Assembly: GCA_002366835.1 (NCBI GenBank)
Contig: DFBZ01000148.1
Coordinates: 1 to 5,491 of the forward strand
Direction: 5' to 3'
From: Gammaproteobacteria bacterium UBA3067
GTDB lineage: Bacteria > Pseudomonadota > Gammaproteobacteria > Pseudomonadales > UBA3067
Length of the DNA: 5,491 nt
Part shown: piece after piece, positions 1-5,049 of the stretch
Layout of the letters: the number at the start of each line of letters is the position of its first letter
Position numbering within the stretch: position 1 is the stretch's first letter
The notes under the pieces: generated by a model
The model's input: only the letters and a program-made list of their open reading frames with translations
The model's database searches: none
Told to the model about the DNA's origin: nothing
Translations under genes and position numbers: made by a program

Positions 1-508
1 GGAAGTGCGTGCTGCGGTGCATGCCGGTATCGAAGAGGAGCTGGCAGAGAAGCAAGCCAAAAAAGAACGTCTCTCTGGTTCACGGCCCCCAGCCGTCTCT
101 GAACAAAATTATCGACCTGTGTTAATGGCCGTTGCCACAAGTGGGCAGGGCGTGATTAATCAGCATTTTGGTCATGCCACCGAGTTCTTAGTTTACGAGG
201 CCTCCTCTAAAGGCGTTCGATTTATCAGTCACCGAAAAGTAGATCAATATTGTATTGGAAATGACAGCTGTGGTGATAAGGAGTCGGCGCTTTCAGGAAG
301 TATCCGTTCTCTTGAGGGCTGCGAGGTGGTGCTTTGTTCCAAAATTGGCTTTGAACCCTGGGAGCTTCTTGAGGATGCAGGTATTCAACCGAATGGCGAA
401 CATGCTATGGAATCTATTGAGGAAGCCATTGTAGCGGTTTATCAGGAAATGATTGATAACGGAGCCTTGGATGAGACCTTGCTTGATGAGCAGCAAGTAA
501 CGGCCTGA
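1..508 (+). CDS. nifB: NifB, C-terminal part (5' truncated by window edge): FeMo-co core biosynthesis protein
   Basis: NifB is a radical-SAM enzyme that builds NifB-co, the Fe-S-carbide core of the nitrogenase FeMo cofactor. Only about 168 C-terminal residues are present; the reading frame is open to the left edge, so the radical-SAM domain lies outside and the GTG at position 5 is not a true start. What is visible is a charged, Lys/Glu-rich linker ending in a Pro-rich stretch, then a NifX-like (dinitrogenase FeMo-co-binding family) domain from about position 116 to 470. That domain has the signature MAVATSGQG followed by INQHFGHATEFLVYE; the His of HFG is encoded at 164-166. NifB proteins of many Proteobacteria carry such a C-terminal domain, probably to hold NifB-co. 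The assignment to NifB rather than a stand-alone NifX/NifY rests on the linker and on fdxN, nifO and nifQ following immediately. It ends with TGA, 26 bases before fdxN. Confidence 0.9.
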   Translation, partial: EVRAAVHAGIEEELAEKQAKKERLSGSRPPAVSEQNYRPVLMAVATSGQGVINQHFGHATEFLVYEASSKGVRFISHRKVDQYCIGNDSCGDKESALSGSIRSLEGCEVVLCSKIGFEPWELLEDAGIQPNGEHAMESIEEAIVAVYQEMIDNGALDETLLDEQQVTA

Positions 509-534
509 ATCTGAATTAAAAAAGGGGAATAAAA

Positions 535-819
535 ATGACACTGGCAATTGTTGATTCATGTGTGAGTTGTTGGGCTTGCGTTGATGTGTGTCCTAGTGAT
601 GCCATTTACCTGTCCGAGCAAGAAAAGCACTTCATAATTGATGCAAAAAAATGCACGGAATGCGAAGGTGATTACGCCAATCCGCAATGTGCGAGTATCT
701 GTCCCATTGAAGAAACTATTTTAGATTCATCGGGTGTAGCCATTAATCCAGCAGGTTCTTTAACGGGTATTCCCCCTGATAGAATGGCTGAGGTTATGTG
801 TGAAATACAGTCTCGCTAA
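535..819 (+). CDS. fdxN: FdxN-type 2x[4Fe-4S] ferredoxin associated with NifB
   Basis: This small (94 residues) soluble ferredoxin is expected to donate electrons to NifB during NifB-co synthesis, the role established for FdxN in Azotobacter. Two cluster motifs are visible. The first is CVSCWACVDVCP with Cys 9, 12, 15 and 19. The second is a CxxCx8CxxxCP motif with Cys 40, 43, 52 and 56. The longer eight-residue spacing in the second motif is typical of the nif-linked and Allochromatium-type ferredoxins. The C-terminal 35 or so residues lack further cysteines apart from Cys89. The start ATG is preceded by a strong AGGGGA at 523-528 with a 6-base spacer. The gene lies directly between nifB and nifO, 11 bases before the latter, consistent with co-transcription. 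Family and operon position agree, so the call is firm. Confidence 0.93.
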   Translation: MTLAIVDSCVSCWACVDVCPSDAIYLSEQEKHFIIDAKKCTECEGDYANPQCASICPIEETILDSSGVAINPAGSLTGIPPDRMAEVMCEIQSR

Positions 820-830
820 TAGGGTGATCC

Positions 831-1235
831 ATGTCTAGGTCGGTCGTTTTTTATGGCAAACCAACCTGCATTAATAATCGTAAGCAAGTTCGCTTATTAG
901 TGCAGGCAGGCGTAGACGTTGCGCAGAGGGATATTTTTGAAGAGCAGTGGAGTGTTGCGATGCTTTCACGATTTTTTAACGGTGTGCCCCTGCTTGATTG
1001 TGTTAATCCCAGTGCGCCTTTGCTTAAATCCAAAGAGCTTGATGTTGAAACGCTATCGAGGTTCGCACTGTTGCAAATGATGTGTCTTAACCCTGTATTA
1101 ATTCGCAGGCCCTTGATCGTTTATGAAGATAGCCATTGGGTAGGATTTAACTGGGAGCAACTTTGTACAGATTTGGAATTGAATTTTATAGAGCCAACTG
1201 GGAATAATATTGAAACCTGCGCGAAGGAAAGGTGA
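831..1235 (+). CDS. nifO: NifO: ArsC-fold nitrogenase-associated protein
   Basis: A 134-residue member of the ArsC/Spx-like thioredoxin-fold family, in the nitrogenase-associated subgroup known as NifO. The N-terminus FYGKPTCINNRKQ carries one candidate active-site cysteine, Cys13, where ArsC has its catalytic Cys. The middle stretch FFNGVPLLDCVNPSAP followed by LLKSKEL, and the later NPVLIRRPLIV, are characteristic of this subgroup. Compared with arsenate reductases, Arg93 of the RRP motif is kept, but the Arg expected in the LCRP-like segment is replaced (VGFNWEQ at about 104-110) and the ArsC Arg60 position appears to be Lys. Arsenate reduction is therefore unlikely. In Azotobacter, NifO has been linked to molybdenum partition between nitrogenase and nitrate reductase; the biochemical activity is unclear. 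RBS AGGG at 821-824 has a 6-base spacer. It sits 11 bases after fdxN and 7 bases before nifQ. Confidence 0.88.
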   Translation: MSRSVVFYGKPTCINNRKQVRLLVQAGVDVAQRDIFEEQWSVAMLSRFFNGVPLLDCVNPSAPLLKSKELDVETLSRFALLQMMCLNPVLIRRPLIVYEDSHWVGFNWEQLCTDLELNFIEPTGNNIETCAKER

Positions 1236-1242
1236 TATCTAA

Positions 1243-1842
1243 ATGATATTAATGAAATCACGGTCAGTGGATACTGAAAGTATATATCCAAACTCAATGC
1301 GATCAATGAGTGGAACAGTGTTTTCAAATACCCACTTTTTTTCGGTCATCCTACAAAGTCAGCGGCAGGGTAATACCTGCCTGCCATTTCACCTTGGGAT
1401 GTCGCAAACGCATTACGCCTTATTTGCCCAGTTTTTAAGTGACGAAAGTTACGCCCATTTTATATATCAAAAAGAATCTAATGAAGATCTACGTCAGGAG
1501 CTGCTGAATATACGTCGTGACGAATGGGATGATCTCCGTGGGTTATTAGTAAAAAATCGTAACGAGCAAATATCTACGGCAATTTGGATGGCAGAAATTG
1601 TCGCCGCTGCTTGCCTTGGCGGTGAGCATTTATGGCGTGATCTTGGCCTGCCAAATAGGCAAGCATTAAGTGTACTGTTGGAGAATAACTTCCCTTCCTT
1701 GGCAAAGAATAACACCAAGGATATGAAGTGGAAAAAATTCTTCTACAAGCAGCTTTGTGAGCAAGAAGGTGGATATGTTTGTCGCGCCCCCAGTTGTGAG
1801 CAGTGTAAAGCTTATGACGACTGCTTTGGCGCGGAGGATTAG
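1243..1842 (+). CDS. nifQ: NifQ: molybdenum donor for FeMo-co synthesis
   Basis: NifQ is an Fe-S protein that delivers molybdenum to the NifEN/NifH cofactor-assembly complex. The 199-residue protein has the family's diagnostic C-terminal cysteine cluster Cx4Cx2Cx5C: Cys180, Cys185, Cys188 and Cys194 in VCRAPSCEQCKAYDDCFG. Just upstream are two other conserved blocks, LWRDLGLPNRQALSVLL (about residues 130-146) and DMKWKKFFYKQLCE (about 160-173). The first 45 or so residues look poorly conserved and are Ser/Thr-rich. The start at 1243 is supported by a purine-rich AAGGAAAGG at 1224-1232, 10 bases away; an in-frame ATG at 1252 is an alternative that would remove three residues. It begins 7 bases after nifO and ends 4 bases before the SagB-like gene, so translation is probably coupled. 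Family identity is secure. Confidence 0.95.
   Translation: MILMKSRSVDTESIYPNSMRSMSGTVFSNTHFFSVILQSQRQGNTCLPFHLGMSQTHYALFAQFLSDESYAHFIYQKESNEDLRQELLNIRRDEWDDLRGLLVKNRNEQISTAIWMAEIVAAACLGGEHLWRDLGLPNRQALSVLLENNFPSLAKNNTKDMKWKKFFYKQLCEQEGGYVCRAPSCEQCKAYDDCFGAED
1833..1838 (+). promoter_or_regulatory. Ribosome binding site fixing the start of the SagB-like gene
   Basis: GGAGGA, a near-perfect Shine-Dalgarno sequence, lies inside the last codons of nifQ, 8 bases before the ATG at 1847. It favours that ATG over an in-frame GTG at 1757, which would overlap nifQ by 86 bases and add 30 residues that overlap the region coding for the NifQ cysteine cluster. Confidence 0.8.
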
Positions 1843-1846
1843 CATC

Positions 1847-3529
1847 ATGACGCAAGCAATGGAGGGGGTTAAACACCAAAAGGTTTCGTCAAAAGCGCTT
1901 ACTGATAGCGCTCCGCGCGACATTGTTCGTCAATACCATGAGCGAACAAAACACAGCTTTCATGCTTACGCAAAAGGGCCTGAAACACTGGACTGGGATG
2001 CGCAGCCCAATCCTTTTCGAAATTTTGTTGGTGCCGAAACCTTTCCTCTTTTATTGCAAGATAGCTTCGATGAAACCTGCTATTTCGATCTTTTTAAGAC
2101 ACCTTTGGCGGCCAAATCTATAACGCGACCTTCGATTTCTTCCTTCTTGCGTTATTCACTCGGTCTAACTGCATGGAAACAATACGGCCCAGATAAGTGG
2201 AGTTTAAGGGTTAACCCATCCAGCGGTAATTTACATCCCACCGAAGCTTATGTGCTGCTACCGAATGCAATAAACGAATTGGGTACGGGTCTTTTTCACT
2301 ACAACGTAGAACAGCATTTATTAGAGAAAAGAGCCGATATTTCGAGCCCGACGCTACCTGAGAATAGTTTTTATATCGCACTGACTTCTGCGATGTGGCG
2401 AGAACTTTGGAAATACGGTGAGCGAGGGTTTCGATATACCCAACTTGATATTGGGCACGCCATCAGTGCCATCGTATTGTCAGCAAAAGCGCATGGCTGG
2501 GAAGTTGCCATATTGGATGGTTTGAACCCGCTGAAATTATCAGAGTTATTAGGTTTGGATCGCGAAGAATATTTTGACGTTGAAAAGGAAATACCCGAAT
2601 GCCTTCTGATGGTGGGTAGTGGCATAAAGCAGGTACGTGAATCATACACCGAATTCGATTTTCCTGAAGCGTCTACCTGGCATGGTAGGCCTTCATTATT
2701 AGGTGAAAGATCTCTCTACCAGTGGCCCTGGGCAGAAAAGGTCGCAGACGCCTGCCTTTCAAAAGCAGAAAATATAGCAGAGCAATTATCTTTAATAAGC
2801 GATGTCGTTTCCCCAGTTGATTGTTATTCTGAATCGACTGGGGTGGACGCTGATAGCAGCTTTACCCAAGCCGCTGTCCAACGCCGAAGTGCACAGAAGT
2901 TTGAGACGTCGAGTATTTCATTTGCGCATTTTAAAGCACTTATCGAATCGCTGCTTAGCTTTCGTCAGCCGATTTTCACAGAGAATATTTCGCCGATTAA
3001 CTTTGTGATAATGATACATCGCGTTGAAGGTGTAGAGCCTGGTATTTATATGCTGCCATCGTCTTCTGCCAATATCAACGCGCTGAGATCGGCGTGCACA
3101 AAGTGGCCTGAATGGACTGCGATGAGCAAATTCGGAGGCGATAACATTCCGATGTATCAGTTAAAGGTGGCGAATGTGCAGAAAGCAACGCAAACACTTT
3201 GCTGCCAACAAGCTATCGCCTCTGAGTGTGCATTTGCCCTCGGGTTTCTTGCCGATTTTGACCAGAATATTGATCAGCTCGGTGCGAGTTCCTATCGTCA
3301 TTTATATTGGCAAGCGGGTATGTTGAGCCACCAGGTTTATATGAGCTCTACTGCATTGAATTTGGCAGCAACGGGCATTGGGTGCTTTTTCGATGAGCCC
3401 TGGATGGGTCTATTGGGCATTGAATCGACGCAAATACAAATGCTCTACGCAACGGCAGTTGGGCATCCCATGGTTGATCACCGAATTACCAGCTTTTCTG
3501 GCTATTATTATTTGCCTGAAAGGATTTGA
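1847..3529 (+). CDS. SagB/ThcOx-type tandem nitroreductase-family flavoprotein in nif operon
   Basis: A 560-residue protein with two nitroreductase-family (FMN-dependent oxidoreductase) domains in tandem. The N-terminal 90 residues contain a HERTKHSFHAYAKGP segment and an NPFRNFVGAE segment, as seen in long SagB-like proteins. Domain 1 (about 95-285) has the SagB hallmark RVNPSSGNLHPTEAYVLL at 121-138, then FHYNVEQHLLEKR and a helix-rich GERGFRYTQLDIGHAISA region. Domain 2 (about 340-560) opens with RRSAQKF at 346-352, the usual FMN-phosphate-binding position, and ends with LAATGIGCFFDEP and YATAVGHPMVDHRI. No signal peptide or membrane segment is evident. SagB/ThcOx enzymes oxidise azolines in peptide natural products, but no precursor peptide, cyclodehydratase or docking gene is visible here, and all neighbours are nif genes. 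A redox step in cofactor assembly or oxygen/electron handling is possible; the substrate is unknown. The chosen ATG has GGAGGA upstream and lies 4 bases after nifQ. Confidence 0.85.
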   Translation: MTQAMEGVKHQKVSSKALTDSAPRDIVRQYHERTKHSFHAYAKGPETLDWDAQPNPFRNFVGAETFPLLLQDSFDETCYFDLFKTPLAAKSITRPSISSFLRYSLGLTAWKQYGPDKWSLRVNPSSGNLHPTEAYVLLPNAINELGTGLFHYNVEQHLLEKRADISSPTLPENSFYIALTSAMWRELWKYGERGFRYTQLDIGHAISAIVLSAKAHGWEVAILDGLNPLKLSELLGLDREEYFDVEKEIPECLLMVGSGIKQVRESYTEFDFPEASTWHGRPSLLGERSLYQWPWAEKVADACLSKAENIAEQLSLISDVVSPVDCYSESTGVDADSSFTQAAVQRRSAQKFETSSISFAHFKALIESLLSFRQPIFTENISPINFVIMIHRVEGVEPGIYMLPSSSANINALRSACTKWPEWTAMSKFGGDNIPMYQLKVANVQKATQTLCCQQAIASECAFALGFLADFDQNIDQLGASSYRHLYWQAGMLSHQVYMSSTALNLAATGIGCFFDEPWMGLLGIESTQIQMLYATAVGHPMVDHRITSFSGYYYLPERI

Positions 3530-3548
3530 GCCTAAGCATCAACGAAAC

Positions 3549-3554
3549 AAGAGG
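3549..3554 (+). promoter_or_regulatory. Ribosome binding site fixing the start of the rhodanese-ankyrin gene
   Basis: AAGAGG ends 7 bases before the ATG at 3562. The longer alternative, a TTG at 3526 overlapping the stop codon of the preceding gene, has its nearest purine-rich stretch (GAAAGGA) ending only about 2 bases before it, too close for normal initiation. This supports the ATG. Confidence 0.7.
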
Positions 3555-3561
3555 TTACATT

Positions 3562-4362
3562 ATGTCTGGATATCGAAAGATTAAAATCACCGAAGTGGAT
3601 AACTTTGTTGATTCTAAAAATGTATTAATTTTTGATTTAAGAGACCCTCTTAGTTATTGCTGCGGCCATATTAAGGATTCGATTAACTTTGACAAAGATA
3701 ATTTCCATTTTTTACTTAATAATATGAATAAATCCTTGCCGGTCATTTTTTATGGTAATTCAAAAGTTGAAGCCAGGAAAATGGTCGAAATGTTCGCTGA
3801 ATTTGGGTTTAGCCAATGTTTTTATCTGGATGGTGGTTTCGAGGAGTGGTTGCAATATCAGGACACTAAATCTGAATTACCAAAATATGTGCGTAGTTGG
3901 TTAGTCGCAAATGGGTTTAGCGGTGAGGATGTTAATCAGCGCGGATTTAATGGTGAAACGCCTTTGATGCTAGCGGCCCGAAATGGCTACGTTGAATACG
4001 CTGTCGAACTTATTTTTCACGGCGCTTCGCTCGATTTGTGTAATAACGACGGTAATTCAGCCGTTTGGCTCGCTTGCTACAGTAGCAATGCATATTTATT
4101 ACTGGTTCTAATTCAAGCCGGTGCAGATATAAATATCCAAAACGACAATGGTGCCAACCCCCTTATATATTCTGCTTCTGCGGGGCGCTTGGAAATGGTT
4201 CAGCTGCTATTGCAGGCCGGGGTAAATATTCGTTTAACCACTCTCGATGGATTTTCTGCACTGGATGTCGCCGCAACACTGTCCATATTAAAGTTGCTGC
4301 GATATGTCGATCAAGGTGGCATCTTGGAAGGTGAGACGCTGCAATATTTAAAGGCAAGTTAA
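3562..4362 (+). CDS. rhdN: Rhodanese-like domain fused to ankyrin repeats, RhdN position
   Basis: A 266-residue cytoplasmic-looking protein with two parts. Residues 5-100 form a rhodanese domain: VLIFDLRDPLSYCCGHIKDS matches the DxRxxxEYxxGHI block, and YLDGGFEEW at 88-96 matches the conserved LxGGxxxW end. In the active-site loop, where rhodaneses have YCxxGxRS, this protein reads YGNSKVEA, so the catalytic Cys is Gly65 and the Gly, Arg and Ser of the loop are also changed. Sulfur transfer by the standard mechanism is therefore not expected; Cys33, Cys34 and Cys86 are the only other cysteines in the domain. Residues 123-250 form four ankyrin repeats. In A. vinelandii a rhodanese-like gene, rhdN, lies between nifQ and the nif glutaredoxin, so the symbol is given by position and family. 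A scaffold or sulfur/Fe-S-linked partner role is inference. ATG at 3562 is preferred on RBS evidence. Confidence 0.78.
   Translation: MSGYRKIKITEVDNFVDSKNVLIFDLRDPLSYCCGHIKDSINFDKDNFHFLLNNMNKSLPVIFYGNSKVEARKMVEMFAEFGFSQCFYLDGGFEEWLQYQDTKSELPKYVRSWLVANGFSGEDVNQRGFNGETPLMLAARNGYVEYAVELIFHGASLDLCNNDGNSAVWLACYSSNAYLLLVLIQAGADINIQNDNGANPLIYSASAGRLEMVQLLLQAGVNIRLTTLDGFSALDVAATLSILKLLRYVDQGGILEGETLQYLKAS
3928..4311 (+). repeat. Four ankyrin repeats encoded within the rhodanese-like gene
   Basis: Protein residues 123-250 divide into units of about 33 residues. Unit 1 has GETPLMLAARNGYVEYAVEL and ends FHGASL. Unit 2 has GNSAVWLACYSSNAYLLLVL and ends QAGADI. Unit 3 has GANPLIYSASAGRLEMVQLL and ends QAGVNI. 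Unit 4 has GFSALDVAATLSILKLLRYV. The G-xTPLxxAxxxG and LLxxGA(D/N) pattern is clear in units 1 and 3 and weaker in 2 and 4. Ankyrin stacks bind other proteins, so this half probably docks a partner, possibly a nitrogenase assembly factor. Confidence 0.8.
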
Positions 4363-4394
4363 ATCTAAATAGCGATTAAACAGGAGATAAAAGC

Positions 4395-4721
4395 ATGTCT
4401 ACAGAAGAAAAAATACGTAATCAGCTAGCAACTAATCCGGTCATTATGTACATCAAGGGTACGGCTCAGGAACCACAATGCGGGTTCTCTAAGGCGGCAG
4501 TAGAAGCGCTGAACAGTGCCGGTATTGAATTTGCCTATGTGAATATTCTTGCGGCACCATTCATTCGCGAAAAATTGCCCAGCATCTCGAATTGGCCCAC
4601 CTTTCCTCAGTTGTTTATAAAGGGTGAACTAGTGGGCGGTAGTGATGTGGTGTGTGACATGGTGGCGGATGGATCGTTGCTGCAGCACTATCAAAATGTG
4701 ATGGAAAATATAGAGGTATAA
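4395..4721 (+). CDS. grxD: Monothiol glutaredoxin, CGFS type (Grx5/GrxD family) of the nif cluster
   Basis: A 108-residue class II monothiol glutaredoxin. These proteins bind a [2Fe-2S] cluster as a glutathione-ligated dimer, or as a heterodimer with BolA, and pass it to client proteins; they have little classical disulfide reductase activity. The motif CGFS lies at residues 29-32 within IKGTAQEPQCGFSKAAVEAL. Further conserved parts are the NWPTFPQLFIKGELVGGSD block, with the cis-Pro WPTFPQ and the GG pair that contact glutathione. Length is normal for the single-domain family. The RBS AGGAGA at 4382-4387 is strong, with a 7-base spacer. It lies 32 bases after the rhodanese-ankyrin gene and 3 bases before the BolA-like gene. 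A nif-linked glutaredoxin (grx5-nif) is known at this place in A. vinelandii. Other names in use are grxD, ydhD and grx5. Confidence 0.93.
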   Translation: MSTEEKIRNQLATNPVIMYIKGTAQEPQCGFSKAAVEALNSAGIEFAYVNILAAPFIREKLPSISNWPTFPQLFIKGELVGGSDVVCDMVADGSLLQHYQNVMENIEV

Positions 4722-4724
4722 GCG

Positions 4725-4988
4725 ATGGACAGCGCAGAGATAGAGCAACGTATTGTTAATATTGTCAGTGATGCCGGTGTCGAAGTGTTAGGTGCCGATT
4801 GTGATTTTAGCGTGACCGTTATCAGTGATCAATTTAAAGGGCTCATGCCAGTGAAACGCCAGCAAATGATTTTGGTGGGTTTCGCCGATGTGTTAGCCAG
4901 CGGTGCACTGCATGCACTAACAGTGAAACCATTCACCTTAGATGAATGGAATAAGAAATATTCGAATCTTGTACAGATTGGTCTGTAA
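4725..4988 (+). CDS. BolA/IbaG-family protein, likely partner of the adjacent glutaredoxin
   Basis: An 87-residue BolA-family protein (class II KH-like fold). Visible signatures are VTVISDQFKGLMPVKRQQMI, corresponding to the FxGxxxxxRxxxV block, and LHALTVKPFTLDEW, with the invariant His63 and the terminal T-x-x-EW. The KRQQ sequence is closer to IbaG (YrbA) than to BolA itself. Cys26, in the loop before the second strand, sits where some BolA proteins have a metal-ligating Cys; with His63 it could ligate a [2Fe-2S] cluster shared with a CGFS glutaredoxin. The gene starts 3 bases after the glutaredoxin stop codon, with GAGG at 4713-4716 as RBS, which strongly suggests coupled production. Its presence here points to a nitrogenase-specific Fe-S trafficking pair; that role is inferred. 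BolA proteins can also act as regulators, which cannot be excluded. Confidence 0.88.
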   Translation: MDSAEIEQRIVNIVSDAGVEVLGADCDFSVTVISDQFKGLMPVKRQQMILVGFADVLASGALHALTVKPFTLDEWNKKYSNLVQIGL

Positions 4989-5049
4989 TTTGGGTTTGTG
5001 TATAACCCCGGTGTCAGTATGGCTGTTTATACGAGCGAGTAGGTGATGT
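4989..5049 (+). other. 61-base spacer before the nafY-like gene, the longest intergenic gap
   Basis: This is the only gap above 32 bases. I see no -24/-12 sigma-54 site (GG-N10-GC in context) and no TGT-N10-ACA NifA site. A TATAAC at 5001-5006 has a TTGGTC 17 bases upstream at 4978-4983, which matches a sigma-70 -35 box at only three positions, so a secondary promoter is possible but weak. An inverted repeat GTATAA/TTATAC (5000-5005 with 5027-5032) has a 21-base loop and no T-tract, so it is not a convincing terminator. The RBS of the next gene, AGGTGA, is at 5041-5046. Confidence 0.4.

Noticed and set aside
831..1235. Arsenate reductase ArsC or Spx regulator
   Set aside because: The NPSAP/LLKSKEL and NPVLIRRP pattern and the nifQ neighbour fit the nitrogenase-associated NifO subgroup; key ArsC arginines appear to be missing.
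1757..1846. GTG start giving a 590-residue SagB-like protein
   Set aside because: It would overlap nifQ by 86 bases, the added residues overlap the NifQ cysteine-cluster coding region, and the ATG at 1847 has a near-perfect RBS at 1833-1838.
1574..1879. Minus-strand open frame of 101 codons antisense to nifQ
   Set aside because: It lies opposite a confidently identified gene and its translation shows no recognisable domain; the same holds for the minus-strand frames at 293-559, 1494-1718, 1666-1923 and 2371-2649.
1847..3529. A peptide natural-product (TOMM/azole) cluster around the SagB-like gene
   Set aside because: No precursor peptide, YcaO cyclodehydratase or E1-like partner is visible; both flanks are nif genes and the spacers are too short to hold a precursor.
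3526..3561. TTG start overlapping the stop of the SagB-like gene, extending the rhodanese protein by 12 residues
   Set aside because: TTG is a rare start, the closest purine-rich stretch is too near, and ATG 3562 has AAGAGG at normal spacing just before the conserved domain.
4978..5006. Sigma-70 promoter TTGGTC-N17-TATAAC before nafY
   Set aside because: The -10 box is good but the -35 box matches at only three of six positions and overlaps the end of the BolA gene; not called as a feature of its own.
5000..5032. Inverted repeat GTATAA/TTATAC as a terminator or operator
   Set aside because: Arms are only 6 AT-rich pairs with a 21-base loop and no following T-tract; chance is likely.
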